Shown here piece by piece: positions 33,580 to 43,202 of a DNA stretch of 64,000 nt (its first letter is position 1; the number at the start of each line of letters is the position of its first letter). The notes beneath the pieces are model-generated. The model was not told where the DNA came from and searched no databases. It saw nothing but the letters and a program-made list of their open reading frames with translations. The DNA is from Clostridiaceae bacterium (GTDB lineage: Bacteria; Bacillota; Clostridia; Peptostreptococcales; T1SED10-28), in assembly GCA_003554105.1 (NCBI GenBank), contig PWFQ01000060.1, positions 1 through 64,000 of the forward strand, in the 5' to 3' direction. The translations under genes and the position numbers were made by a program.

Positions 33580-34965
33580 CTACTCTGCTTCGATCTTTTC
33601 AATTTTGAATCCGATGTATGCATAAATCACATTAATGACCGGCACTGTGTAGTTAAAGACGGCAAACGGAGCATAGACAAAGGGATGTACCCCCAGAACA
33701 CTATACATAAAAGCTCCACATGTGTTCCATGGGATAAATGGAGAAGTTAACGTACCTCCACCCTCCAGAGCCCGGGAAAGAACTCTTGGGCTGAGACCCC
33801 GTTCTTCATAGGTCGTCTTGTACATTCTTCCTGGCACAACCAGTGCAAGATACTGGTCTCCGGAAACTAGGTTAATAAAAATACAGGATAGAATTGTTGC
33901 AAGAACCAATGAGCCGGTTCCTTTGGCAAACTTAAGAATGAAAGCACCGATGGCCTTGAGCATACCTGTACTTTCCATAATTCCACCAAGAGAAAGGGCA
34001 ATGATAATCAGAGAAACCGTCCACATCATGTAGTCCAGTCCTCCACCGGAAATCAGATCATCAACAACTTCAACTCCAGTATCGACATAATAACCATAAT
34101 GGGCTGCATCAATAATGTCTGCCATTCCAGCTCCCTGGAAAATTGCTGCGAAGATTCCACCTAGGATGGTACCTGCAAGAAGTCCGGGAATTGCTGGCAC
34201 CTTAAAAATGACAATGACTATTACAAGAAGCGGCGGGATCACAAGGAGCGGATTAAGATTAAATGCTCCAGAAAGAGCATCCTGAATTTCGATGATTCCA
34301 CCTGGGTCCAATGCTTCTGTAGTATAAGAAGCTCCGAGAACTCCAAAGAAAATTAAAGAGATGACATACGCAGGAGCTGTCGTCCAGATCATATATTTAA
34401 TGTGCGTAAATAAATCTCCACCTGCCATTGCTGGTGATAAGTTGGTGGTATCGGAAAGAGGAGACATTTTATCACCAAAATATGCACCGGAAACTACTGC
34501 TCCGGCTACTGCACCTGGAGGCAGACCGAATCCCGTTCCTACTCCAATTAAAGCAATACCGATGGTTGCAGCAGTTGTCCAGGAACTTCCGATTGAAAGT
34601 GCAACAATTGAACAGATTAAAAGAGTTGCAATCAGGAAAATTCCCGGAGCGAGAATTTCCAACCCATAGTAAATCAGGGTAGGAACGGTACCGCTTAACA
34701 GCCAAGTACCAACTAATGTACCAATAATCATAAGAATAAGTATTGCCTGCATGGCGAGTTTAATTCCGTCTATAATGCTTGATTCCACTTCTTCCCAAGT
34801 GTAATTAAGAGCAAAAATCGCAACCGCTCCTGCTACAATTACACCGATCAATAAAGGAATATGTGGGTCAGCACCGAAGGTAACAATCCCTAAAAAAAGT
34901 GAAGCAATAAGAACAATAATCGTAAATAAGGCATGCGACAGAGTAGCTTGCTTTTTTTCTTTCAT
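33580..34965 (-). CDS. nhaC: Na+/H+ antiporter NhaC family
   Basis: Membrane exchanger of about 12 helices, 461 residues from the ATG that has AGGAGG 6 nt upstream. An open frame runs 47 codons further upstream but has no start signals. NhaC-type stretches include GSSWTTAATIGIALIGVG, GAYFGDKMSPLSDTTNL and LVSGDQYLALVVPGRMY, followed by the ion-pathway-like PFIPWNTCGAF. Substrates in this family include Na+/H+, but also malate-lactate and amines, so the cation role is probable, not proven. Alone on its transcript. Confidence 0.85.
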   Translation of the reverse strand: MKEKKQATLSHALFTIIVLIASLFLGIVTFGADPHIPLLIGVIVAGAVAIFALNYTWEEVESSIIDGIKLAMQAILILMIIGTLVGTWLLSGTVPTLIYYGLEILAPGIFLIATLLICSIVALSIGSSWTTAATIGIALIGVGTGFGLPPGAVAGAVVSGAYFGDKMSPLSDTTNLSPAMAGGDLFTHIKYMIWTTAPAYVISLIFFGVLGASYTTEALDPGGIIEIQDALSGAFNLNPLLVIPPLLVIVIVIFKVPAIPGLLAGTILGGIFAAIFQGAGMADIIDAAHYGYYVDTGVEVVDDLISGGGLDYMMWTVSLIIIALSLGGIMESTGMLKAIGAFILKFAKGTGSLVLATILSCIFINLVSGDQYLALVVPGRMYKTTYEERGLSPRVLSRALEGGGTLTSPFIPWNTCGAFMYSVLGVHPFVYAPFAVFNYTVPVINVIYAYIGFKIEKIEAE

Positions 34966-35358
34966 AGACATCCTCCTTTTTCTGTACTGTATTGCGCTTT
35001 CCTGTTCTTTGATACCTCCTTCCTTATGCGTTAATATATATTTATTGGGTTGCAGCAAGAACATTGTAAGTCCATATTGCACTTCCGCAAACCTCTCCCA
35101 ATCCATCCATATGATACAACCGATCGTTACATGTTATAGAACAGTAAGCCATAAGTTTTAAGATCAAAAACCCCAGAATAAAAGAACTCATTATTTAATT
35201 GTATTATGCACATTCAACTTTTATTAAACCTCATTCCATTATATCTCTTCACATTCTATTATTCTACACTATGACCAAAAACTCCTTCAATGATTGTCTT
35301 TCAATTGTTTTTTTATTTAAAAAAAGATACACTTATATTATCTGAAAGGAGGTTTTTC
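34966..35358. other. Divergent intergenic region between nhaC and pgmB
   Basis: About 390 bp, AT-rich. On the minus strand a second AAGGAGG-like run (35012-35022) and a TTGCTG...TATTAA pair near 35035-35060 might belong to an nhaC leader or promoter. No clear riboswitch consensus, RNA gene or conserved ORF is visible. Confidence 0.4.
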
Positions 35359-36033
35359 ATGAAAAAATCCGGATTTATTTTTGATTTAGACGGCGTAATT
35401 GTTGATACTGCAAAATATCACTATCTCGCCTGGAGTAGACTGGCAAAAGAACTCGGTTTTGGATTTACAGAGGAGCAAAACGAAGCATTAAAAGGAGTGA
35501 GTCGGTCAAAAGCTTTCGAGATACTTCTATCATTCGGTGAAATCAGTCTTCCTGAAAACAAAAGATCCTATTACCTTGATCGAAAAAACCAATGGTATCT
35601 GGAAATGGTTGATCAGATGGGAACCGAGGAAATCCTTCCGGGTGTCCTGCCTTTTTTGGATAAGCTCAAGGAAAAGGGTTATCCTGTCTGCTTAGGATCA
35701 GCCAGTAAAAATGCTCAAAGGATTTTGAGTCGCTTGGATATTACCCACTATTTCCATGCAGTTGTCGATGGAAACCGTGTACAAAAGACCAAACCGGATC
35801 CTGAGGTTTTTTTATTGGGAGCTATGGATCTTGGACTTTCACCTGAAGAATGTATGGTTTTTGAGGATGCCTTAGCAGGAATTGCAGCTGCAAAAGCTGC
35901 AAAGATGTTCGCTATCGGTGTAGGTGATAAAGATGTTTTAGTCGATGCAGATTTTGTAATTCCCGGATTTGATGTAGATTCTCCCGATGTTCTTCTAGAA
36001 ACACTTTTGAAGTTAAATAAATCCACCAACTAA
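35359..36033 (+). CDS. pgmB: Beta-phosphoglucomutase
   Basis: HAD-family mutase turning beta-glucose 1-phosphate into glucose 6-phosphate. 224 residues from the ATG behind AAAGGAGG. The nucleophile/acid pair is in FDLDGVIVDT, the hinge and cap in LKGVSRSKAFEILL, then CLGSASKNA, KPDPEVFLLGA, and the metal-binding FEDALAGI. Inverting GH65 phosphorylases release exactly its substrate, so it should work with the GH65 enzyme across the terminator. It is on the opposite strand, tail to tail with the ABC ATPase gene. Confidence 0.93.
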   Translation: MKKSGFIFDLDGVIVDTAKYHYLAWSRLAKELGFGFTEEQNEALKGVSRSKAFEILLSFGEISLPENKRSYYLDRKNQWYLEMVDQMGTEEILPGVLPFLDKLKEKGYPVCLGSASKNAQRILSRLDITHYFHAVVDGNRVQKTKPDPEVFLLGAMDLGLSPEECMVFEDALAGIAAAKAAKMFAIGVGDKDVLVDADFVIPGFDVDSPDVLLETLLKLNKSTN

Positions 36034-36036
36034 GCG

Positions 36037-36080
36037 GATAAAACAAGCGGAGAATTTCCTTTTTTGGATATCCTCCGCTT
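36037..36080. terminator. Terminator between pgmB and the ABC ATPase gene
   Basis: A 15-bp stem with two mismatches (36045-36059 with 36066-36080, core AAGCGGAG/CTCCGCTT). The T-rich tail is clearer on the minus strand. Confidence 0.7.
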
Positions 36081-36115
36081 ACACTATGAGTGGTTTATTT
36101 AAATGCCGAATTCCA

Positions 36116-37240
36116 TTATTTCTCCCTGCTCCCCCTCGCCTTATGAAGAATAGATTCTTCGCTTTTCACATCGAAAAGATGTACTTTATCCTTTTTCATT
36201 TTAATCTTTACTTGATTTCCCACTTCCAAGTCCAAATTTGGATCTACACGGGCAACGATTGTTTCTTCTTTAAGCTTTATAAACAGATAGGTTTCAGAAC
36301 CTAAAAGTTCTGTCACTTCAACTATACCCGTATCATCAGTCTCCTCATCAGTGATTTCAACAGTAAGATGTTCCGGTCTAATTCCAATGGTCACTTCTTT
36401 ATTCACATAGTCAGTTTCCCGTAATCCAGTTTGTCTTTCATCATCTATAGTAAAAGAAGTTCCAAGATAGTCCAGTATAATTTCTCCACCTCTTTCCACT
36501 GCTTTCCCATTGATAAAATTCATCTGCGGAGACCCGATAAATCCTCCAACAAATTTGTTCTCCGGTTTATCGTAAAGATTTTTAGGGCTATCCACCTGCA
36601 TAACCACTCCGTCTTTAAGTACTACGATCCGAGTTCCCATGGTCATCGCTTCCGTTTGATCATGGGTTACATAGATGAATGTTGTTTTTAGCCTTTGATG
36701 GAGTTTGCTTATTTCTGCCCGGGTTTGAACTCTAAGCTTTGCATCGAGGTTTGACAACGGTTCATCCATCAAGAACACTTTAGGATTACGAACAATTGCC
36801 CGTCCTAAAGCAACCCGCTGTCTTTGTCCTCCCGAAAGCTGTTTTGGTTTATTCTTCAAAATCGGTGTAAGACCAAGGATCGAAGCAGCTTCACTTACCC
36901 TTTTATCAATTTCTTCTTTTGGCATCTTGCGCAGTTTTAAACCAAATGCCATATTCTCATAATTGGTCATATGAGGGTATAAGGCATAGTTCTGGAAAAC
37001 CATGGCAATATCCCGATCCTTGGGAGATACGTCATTCATAACTTCATCATCAATGAGTAATTCTCCTTCGGAGATTTCCTCTAGTCCTGCAATCATTCTT
37101 AAGGCAGTTGATTTTCCGCATCCTGAAGGGCCAACAAAAACAATAAACTCATTATCCTTAACTTCCAAGTTCATATCTTTGACCGCATGAAACCCATTGG
37201 GATACACCTTGTTTACATTAACCATTTTTAAGCTGGACAT
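36116..37240 (-). CDS. ABC transporter ATP-binding protein, MsmK/UgpC/MalK type
   Basis: Powers the sugar importer encoded upstream. 374 residues: Walker A GPSGCGKST, Q-loop MVFQNYALYPH, signature LSGGQRQRVALGRA, Walker B VFLMDEPLSNLD, H-loop YVTHDQ. A C-terminal regulatory OB/TOBE domain follows (from about residue 240; IGIRPEHL). GGGGGAG precedes ATG. It is the last gene of the minus-strand alpha-glucoside block. ATPases of this kind can serve several importers, so it may not be dedicated. Confidence 0.95.
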   Translation of the reverse strand: MSSLKMVNVNKVYPNGFHAVKDMNLEVKDNEFIVFVGPSGCGKSTALRMIAGLEEISEGELLIDDEVMNDVSPKDRDIAMVFQNYALYPHMTNYENMAFGLKLRKMPKEEIDKRVSEAASILGLTPILKNKPKQLSGGQRQRVALGRAIVRNPKVFLMDEPLSNLDAKLRVQTRAEISKLHQRLKTTFIYVTHDQTEAMTMGTRIVVLKDGVVMQVDSPKNLYDKPENKFVGGFIGSPQMNFINGKAVERGGEIILDYLGTSFTIDDERQTGLRETDYVNKEVTIGIRPEHLTVEITDEETDDTGIVEVTELLGSETYLFIKLKEETIVARVDPNLDLEVGNQVKIKMKKDKVHLFDVKSEESILHKARGSREK

Positions 37241-37259
37241 TTTTTCTCCCCCTCGATTA

Positions 37260-39602
37260 TTAGTTGGCTATTGAAAACTTTTCTCTTGGCTGCTCTTCCC
37301 ACAATCGGCAGCATTGACTGTTATGATAAAATTCGATGGATTTTCCTTGAAGCAAGGTATATAAAACTTGATTCTCTTTTACCTCAACCTCTATAAAGGA
37401 TCCTCGAAACGTGATACGGAAACGGTAGCCCTTCCAATCCTTCGGTAAGGATGGAGAAAATGAAAGATTTATATTATTGGTTCTCATTCCAGCAAATCCG
37501 TATACCATAGCCATCCAGGCTCCTCCCATGTTGGCCGTGTGAATACCATGATGGGTTTTTCCTAATACATTGTCTAAATCCATTCTTACTGTTTTTCGAA
37601 AAAATTCATATGCCAGCTCATCATAACCGATTTCTGATGCTAAAATACTGTACATACAGTAAGATAATGAAGAATCATGGGTGGTAATAGGTTCATAGTA
37701 ATCAAAATTCTTTTTCTTTTCCTCAATTGTATAGTTTTCACTAAGAAGAAACAGCGCTAATACAACATCTGCCTGTTTTAATACTTGGTGGCGATAGATG
37801 TTTAAAGGATGATAATGAAGAAGCAGAGGGGTTTTTTCTTTAGGTCTGTTTTCAAAATCCCATTTTGGTTTATTTAGAAAACTATCGTCCTGAGGATAGA
37901 TCCCAAGCAGCTCATCTTTAGAAAAGAACATGTTCTCGGCTGCCCTTTGGAAATTGAATAACTCCTCTTCTGTCATATTAATTTTATTCATTAAACTTCT
38001 ATACTCATCAGGACTGTTACTTTGAAACCATTTTGCACTCTCATAGGCATAAAGAAGATGCATTTTTGCCATTGCGTTGGTAAAAAAATTATTATTTACC
38101 ATGGCGGTGTATTCGTCAGGACCGGTAACGTTGTAAATTTCAAAGTGGTTATTTCTTCTTGGGTTAAAATGTCCAAGATCGAGCCAAACTCTTGCAGTTT
38201 CTAAAATCATCTCCAGACCAAATTCCTTTAAAAAGTTCTCATCTCCTGTGCCCTCCACATATTTCTTTATAGCATAAATAATATCAGCATTGATATGGTA
38301 TTGAGCGGTTCCTGCAGGATAATAGGCTGATGACTCACTTCCATCAATGGTTCTCCAGGGGTATAGAGCTCCTTTTTTATGGTCCATTTCTCTTGCTCTT
38401 TCCCTGGCTTTATCCAGGGTTTTGTATCGAAACATTAGTAAATTTCGTGCCAGATCAGGTTTCGTATATAGAAAAACGGGAAAAATATAGATTTCCGTGT
38501 CCCAAAAGTAATGCCCGTTATAGCCTTCACCTGAAAGACCTTTAGCAGCAATACTTGTTGCCCCGTCTTTGCCAGCGGACTGCAGAAGATGAAAGAGATT
38601 AAAATGCATCCCCTGTTGAATCAGAGGATCTCCTTCAACTTCCATAAAAGCCTTCTGCCAAAAATCCTTAAGATATTCCCGTTGCATATTCTCAAATTCA
38701 TTAAATCTCAGTTTCTTTGCTTCTTCCAAAGCTTGCCTGCTTGTTTCCTTTAAGCTTTTTGTAGTATTTTCTTTTGTGGAATGGTAGGCAATGATTTTTG
38801 TCAGTCCATAAGTTACATTCTCTTTAGCCCACCCATGAAACTTTATTGCCAGGATACCGTCATCACTGAATTCCTCTATAACTTCCCCATCTTTAAATGT
38901 ATGTTGGTGGTCAACTTCCGTAATGAGAGTAAAGAGGTTGAATTTTGTACGATGGATCGCACCCATACAATGATTATTAACCCAGGTCTTTTCAGGAATA
39001 AGGAGTCTTCCCTGGATACTTGCTCCTATTCGAGGATCATTATCATGGGTTTTATTAAAAACTGATGTCTCCAGGGTTGAAGAAATCATTACATCTCCGG
39101 AAAAATTCAGGGGTGTTACCCGATAATCGATAAGAGCCAGATTCATCATTTCAAAGGGTATAAGCCTTTTTATTTCAATGGACACTTCCTTTCCTTTTGG
39201 AGATTTCCACCGGATTAAGCGTGTTACAACACCTTTTTTCATATGAAGTTCTCTTTTATAATTAAGAACCTTCCCATAATCAAGATTAAATATTTCATCA
39301 TCGATTGTTAAGCTAATCCCTTGAGCATCGGGAAGATTTAACATCGTCTCATTACTTTTCGCATATCCATAAGCCGCTTCTCCGTATACGATTGGAAGGG
39401 AGTCGAAAAAACCGTTCATATAAGTTCCCTGCATTGTATTTCCGGGTTCTCCGCGATATCCCTCTTCTAAGTTTCCTCTCATACCAATGGTACCGTTACC
39501 TTGAAAAAAAAGCGTTTCATGCAACAACTGTTGATGCTGAATGTGGGTTTCTTCCCCTATAACCCAAGGATCATCACCGATAAGGTAGGACTCTTTTGTC
39601 AT
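37260..39602 (-). CDS. GH65 disaccharide phosphorylase (kojibiose/trehalose/nigerose type)
   Basis: 780-residue inverting phosphorylase. N-terminal beta-sandwich (FFQGNGTIGMRGNLEEGY), then the (alpha/alpha)6 barrel with KGLSGEGYNGHYFWDTEIY and the catalytic acid glutamate in VTGPDEYTAMVNN, followed by KQADVVLALFLL. C-terminal beta domain. It releases beta-glucose 1-phosphate from an alpha-glucoside. Whether the substrate is kojibiose, trehalose, nigerose, maltose or glucosylglycerol cannot be told by eye. pgmB nearby and an ABC importer for alpha-glucosides support the role. A long hairpin separates it from the binding-protein gene. Confidence 0.9.
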   Translation of the reverse strand: MTKESYLIGDDPWVIGEETHIQHQQLLHETLFFQGNGTIGMRGNLEEGYRGEPGNTMQGTYMNGFFDSLPIVYGEAAYGYAKSNETMLNLPDAQGISLTIDDEIFNLDYGKVLNYKRELHMKKGVVTRLIRWKSPKGKEVSIEIKRLIPFEMMNLALIDYRVTPLNFSGDVMISSTLETSVFNKTHDNDPRIGASIQGRLLIPEKTWVNNHCMGAIHRTKFNLFTLITEVDHQHTFKDGEVIEEFSDDGILAIKFHGWAKENVTYGLTKIIAYHSTKENTTKSLKETSRQALEEAKKLRFNEFENMQREYLKDFWQKAFMEVEGDPLIQQGMHFNLFHLLQSAGKDGATSIAAKGLSGEGYNGHYFWDTEIYIFPVFLYTKPDLARNLLMFRYKTLDKARERAREMDHKKGALYPWRTIDGSESSAYYPAGTAQYHINADIIYAIKKYVEGTGDENFLKEFGLEMILETARVWLDLGHFNPRRNNHFEIYNVTGPDEYTAMVNNNFFTNAMAKMHLLYAYESAKWFQSNSPDEYRSLMNKINMTEEELFNFQRAAENMFFSKDELLGIYPQDDSFLNKPKWDFENRPKEKTPLLLHYHPLNIYRHQVLKQADVVLALFLLSENYTIEEKKKNFDYYEPITTHDSSLSYCMYSILASEIGYDELAYEFFRKTVRMDLDNVLGKTHHGIHTANMGGAWMAMVYGFAGMRTNNINLSFSPSLPKDWKGYRFRITFRGSFIEVEVKENQVLYTLLQGKSIEFYHNSQCCRLWEEQPREKFSIAN

Positions 39603-39621
39603 AAAGATACCTCACTTTCTA

Positions 39622-39677
39622 TAAAAATCAATTGATAAAGGGAGCCAAAGAAGGGTTGGCCCCCGTCATCAATTGGT
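39622..39677 (-). terminator. Long hairpin between binding-protein and GH65 genes (attenuator)
   Basis: CAATTGAT and ATCAATTG arms (39629-39636, 39668-39675) plus an inner GGGGCCAA/TTGGCTCCC stem, followed by TTTTTA on the minus strand. It can end most transcripts after the binding-protein gene and so lower GH65 and ATPase output. Confidence 0.7.
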
Positions 39678-39710
39678 TAACGGTTCAACGTCGAGAGGAT
39701 GTTAAACCTA

Positions 39711-41066
39711 CTAAAAACCGGTAATATCTTGTAAATCAAGCTCTAGTTCTTCTAAAGCATCTGTGGCATTAGTATCACCGGTGAGAACACTGTGAACAGC
39801 TCTAAAAAATGCTGTTGATACTTCATTATACCGTGGAGCTGAAACAGTAGAAGGTCTTGCTACCGCATTAATAAATACGTCATAAAGACTTCCAAAGAAC
39901 GGTACCGCTTCCAACACTTCTTCATCTTCATAGAGAGACATGATGGTTGGATTGAATGCTCCTTCAATGGCTCTCATTTTCTGCACTTCCTCCGATGCCA
40001 TAAATAGTGCTACATCTGCTGCAATTTCAGGATTGTTGCTATATCGGCTGACTCCAAGCTGCCATCCTCCTAAAGTTGCAGCCGGGCTTCCTTTGCCTGC
40101 AGGAAGAGCAGATACGTCAAACACACCTTGCACTGCACTGTCATCGCCTTCACTTAGACTGTAGGCGTAAGGCCAGTTTCTCATAAATGCCGCATTTCCT
40201 CCTTGCCAGATCGCACGTGCATCTTCTTCTGCCATACCGGTTACACCATTAGGAGAGATCGTGCCTACCCAGCCTGCTGCCATATCAATTATTTCTGCAG
40301 CATTTGCATTGTTAATTGTAATTTCTCCATCGGGTTCTATAATCTCTCCGCCTTCATTAGAAGCAATCCACTCAAGTGCATTACAAGTAAGTCCTTCATA
40401 AGAATTCCCTTGCCACACGAAGCCGACAAAATCTGAATTTCCATCAGCTCTTTCACCTTCTTGGATGATAGATGCTGCGTTTTCAAGTGCTTCCCATGTT
40501 TCAGGAGGGTCAAGGTCATATTTTTCCAGCAAGTCTGTTCGATAGTAAAGCAGGCCCGCGTCAGTAAACCAGGGGATCGCTACTAAAGCCCCATCCACTT
40601 CGTTGTTTTCAACGATAGCCGGGAAATGATCTCCAACAACATCTCCCGCACCGTGGTCATAAAGATCGATAAAGTGTTCTGCCAAGTCTCCCGGCCAGAT
40701 TACGTCAATTTGATAGATATCCACTTCAGCGCTTTGAGCTTCAAAGAATTGCAGGTACAGTCCAAGTCTGTCATCAGCAAGATCAGGAGTGTCCAAAACT
40801 TCCACGATTACACCTTCATTTCGTTCATTATACATTTGAGCCGCTTTTTCAGTAAGTTCCAACTCCTGACCTACAGCTCCTGCAGCAATTGTGATGACAA
40901 CATCTTCACCAGGTTCATCTACAGTGTCATCATCGTCATCAATGGGAGTTCCATTTTCGTCGGGATCATCTACAGGATCGTCATCATCAGTGCCACAACC
41001 TACTAGTCCCGCAAAAACAAGAGCCATAATTAATAGCAAAACAAGTAACAGTTTTTTCTTTGACAT
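39711..41066 (-). CDS. Sugar ABC transporter substrate-binding lipoprotein (trehalose/maltose type)
   Basis: 451 residues. Signal peptide with lipobox LVGC, lipidated C24, then an aspartate-rich linker of about 35 residues (TDDDDPVDDPDENG...). The mature domain resembles the trehalose/maltose-binding (Thermococcus MalE, ThuE) group: QELELTEKAAQMYNER, VDIYQIDVIWPGDLAEH, IPWFTDAGLLYYR, and FMRNWPYAYSL. AGGAGG is 6 nt before ATG. It is flanked by the permease genes and by a 3' hairpin that favours its own higher expression. Confidence 0.93.
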   Translation of the reverse strand: MSKKKLLLVLLLIMALVFAGLVGCGTDDDDPVDDPDENGTPIDDDDDTVDEPGEDVVITIAAGAVGQELELTEKAAQMYNERNEGVIVEVLDTPDLADDRLGLYLQFFEAQSAEVDIYQIDVIWPGDLAEHFIDLYDHGAGDVVGDHFPAIVENNEVDGALVAIPWFTDAGLLYYRTDLLEKYDLDPPETWEALENAASIIQEGERADGNSDFVGFVWQGNSYEGLTCNALEWIASNEGGEIIEPDGEITINNANAAEIIDMAAGWVGTISPNGVTGMAEEDARAIWQGGNAAFMRNWPYAYSLSEGDDSAVQGVFDVSALPAGKGSPAATLGGWQLGVSRYSNNPEIAADVALFMASEEVQKMRAIEGAFNPTIMSLYEDEEVLEAVPFFGSLYDVFINAVARPSTVSAPRYNEVSTAFFRAVHSVLTGDTNATDALEELELDLQDITGF

Positions 41067-41200
41067 GTTAATCCTCCTTTTTCTTACATTCTTTTACACA
41101 CTTATCCCTTCTTTGCGAGTGATAATTAAACACTCTCCTTCTAAGTCTCTCTAGTGATTTACATCCCTCCCCATAATTTATTCATCTATTTGCTGATGCA

Positions 41201-41216
41201 TTGATACGCTTATCAA
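41201..41216. repeat. Dyad TTGATA-CGCT-TATCAA after malG-type gene
   Basis: Perfect 6-bp arms in the 158-bp spacer before the binding-protein gene. It could be an RNA hairpin at the end of the permease message or a weak LacI-type half-palindrome. Confidence 0.4.
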
Positions 41217-41224
41217 AACAAGCT

Positions 41225-42085
41225 TTAACCTTTGACAGCTCCCGCCGTTAAACCTGCTACAATTCGCTTTTGGAAGAATAGTACAAGTAAAACAATTGGA
41301 ACAGTTACAACAATTGCGGCAGCCATAATCTCTCCGAAGGGCTCCTGTCTTGCCACAGCCCCGCTGAAATAGGCAATTGCTACGGGCACGGTTCTTGCTC
41401 CGGGATCAATAGACGTAAATGTAAGAGCAAAAAGATACTCATTCCAGGCTGCAATAAAAGCCAATAGTCCTGTTGTAACCATTGCCGGTGCAGTTAAGGG
41501 CAATAATATTCGATAGAAGGTTTGAAATGGTGTTGCTCCGTCAACTTGGGCAGATTCCATCAGAGCACTTGGCAAACCTTTGAAAAAAGATGTCAATACC
41601 CAAGTAGTAAATGGTAAAGTAAAAATCATGTAAGCAAGAATCATACTGATTCTCGCAGAAAGATTCAGAGCATTAATTACTGCATAAAGTCCTGCCAGAA
41701 CAGTAACCTGAGGAAACATAGTCATAGCAAGAATGATATATAAAGCAGGTTTTCTTCCTCTGAAACGCAGCTTCCCCAGAGCAAAGGCCGCAAAAGATCC
41801 CGCTACAAGAGCAAGAGTGGTTGTTGAGGCTGCCACTACGGTGCTGTTCCAAATTCCTCTTACAAATTGCTGATTATCAAATATCACTCGATAGTTTTGA
41901 AAACTTGGGGATATATCACCGCTAACAGGATCTCTTGGCACAAAAGTTGCCGGGGTCATTTGAAGCTGGGCCTCGGTCTTTAGTGAGGAGTTGACTGCCC
42001 AATAAAAAGGAAACAACAGATACAGGAGAATAAAGGCAAGAAGAAGATAAAATCCTACTTTTTTTGCTTTCGATTTCTTAGTCAT
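41225..42085 (-). CDS. Sugar ABC transporter permease, MalG type
   Basis: 286 residues from the ATG inside the end of the preceding permease gene (8-nt overlap). Six membrane helices; the coupling loop reads EYLFALTFTSIDPGARTVPV, with the EAA motif represented by LMESAQVDGATPFQTFYRI. It starts MTKKSKAKKVGFYLLL. It pairs with the MalF-type protein. Membrane partner of the importer whose ATPase is at 36116-37240. Confidence 0.93.
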   Translation of the reverse strand: MTKKSKAKKVGFYLLLAFILLYLLFPFYWAVNSSLKTEAQLQMTPATFVPRDPVSGDISPSFQNYRVIFDNQQFVRGIWNSTVVAASTTTLALVAGSFAAFALGKLRFRGRKPALYIILAMTMFPQVTVLAGLYAVINALNLSARISMILAYMIFTLPFTTWVLTSFFKGLPSALMESAQVDGATPFQTFYRILLPLTAPAMVTTGLLAFIAAWNEYLFALTFTSIDPGARTVPVAIAYFSGAVARQEPFGEIMAAAIVVTVPIVLLVLFFQKRIVAGLTAGAVKG

Positions 42086-43163
42086 CACTATCCACCCCCA
42101 GTGCCTTAATATAAGATAATGCAAAAACAAAAATCAGGATAAAGATAATTACTCCAATTGCAGAAGCCATTCCCATATTTCGATTTCCGATCAGCTGATA
42201 GTAATTATAGCTAGCCATTGAATAGCGGCTTTGACCCAGAAGAACCTGGAAAACATCGAATACTCTTAAAGCATCCAAGGTTCTGAAAATTAAGGCTACA
42301 GCCATCGCAGGTTTTAACAGAGGCAAGGTTACACTGAAAAACTGTCGAAGTTTATTAGCTCCGTCAATCTCTGCAGCTTCATAAAGTTCATCCGGTATTG
42401 TTTGGAGTCCCGCCAGTAGGAGAAGTGCCATAAATGGAGTTGTTTTCCAAACATCTACAGCGATCATTGCAGACATCTGACTCATTCCAGAGGATAAAAA
42501 ATCCATTCGTCCGTCTCCTAAACCTACTGCATAAAGAACCGTATTAAATAGTCCCACTCGATTGGAAGCAAACATCCATTCCCACATTCTTGCAGAAACA
42601 ACCGTAATTACAGCCCAGGGAATCAGCATTGAAGTCCTCATAAGGCCCCTTCCTTTAAAGTTGTTGTGTACCGCCAGGGCAACTCCGAGTCCCAGCACCA
42701 GTTCAAGGAACACTGAAACCACCGAGAAATTGATGGTATTAATTACAGCCTGAATAAAGTTAGGGTCTGTAGCTCCTAAAACATAACGGTTTCCAAAGAG
42801 ACTAAACTGTCTATATTCCCTATAACGGAAAGGCTCTCTAGGCAGAACGTCAATGGGTCTTTCTCTTAGAACTTCATTGGTCTCCGGATCCCGAATGATC
42901 TCACCGGTATTTTCATCCAAGAGGGGTTCCAACTTTTGAACCCTAACACTTAGTAACCTGCGATAATTCTCAAACCCGATAAACTCCGTCTCCTGGCCGC
43001 TGGCAAACTGGCGATTGGTCATACTGGAATAAAAGACCTGTCCCAACGGATAGATCGCTATCAGGAGAAGGATGATTAACGAAGGTATAAGTAGCTTATA
43101 GGCCAAGCGCTCTTCTCTTTTGGCTAAATTAGAAAGATTTACTCTCTTTTTTTGCACCTTCAT
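42078..43163 (-). CDS. Sugar ABC transporter permease, MalF type
   Basis: About 361 residues. Six to seven membrane helices, with EAA motif LYEAAEIDGANKLRQFFSV. A loop of about 60 residues between helices 1 and 2 (YRRLLSVRVQKLEPLLDENTG...) is an extra periplasmic-side domain as in some trehalose/maltose systems. Start choice: the ATG at 43163 follows AAGGGGG closely; ATG 43181 and a GTG at 43157 are alternatives. Follows the sucrose-phosphate-synthase-like gene by about 39 bp. Confidence 0.9.
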   Translation of the reverse strand: MKVQKKRVNLSNLAKREERLAYKLLIPSLIILLLIAIYPLGQVFYSSMTNRQFASGQETEFIGFENYRRLLSVRVQKLEPLLDENTGEIIRDPETNEVLRERPIDVLPREPFRYREYRQFSLFGNRYVLGATDPNFIQAVINTINFSVVSVFLELVLGLGVALAVHNNFKGRGLMRTSMLIPWAVITVVSARMWEWMFASNRVGLFNTVLYAVGLGDGRMDFLSSGMSQMSAMIAVDVWKTTPFMALLLLAGLQTIPDELYEAAEIDGANKLRQFFSVTLPLLKPAMAVALIFRTLDALRVFDVFQVLLGQSRYSMASYNYYQLIGNRNMGMASAIGVIIFILIFVFALSYIKALGVDSDD

Positions 43164-43202
43164 CTTCCCCCTTTTCAGCATAGTGCCTGATTTTAATGAT
43201 AA

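Noticed and set aside
34966-35106. nhaC reading frame extended 47 codons upstream, and a possible lysine or sodium riboswitch in front of nhaC
   Set aside because: AGGAGG points to the ATG at 34965, and the leader does not match any consensus I can recall.
38022-39065. Plus-strand frames inside the GH65 gene and similar antisense frames over many genes
   Set aside because: They are shadows of strongly supported genes, lack ribosome sites and show no recognisable domains.
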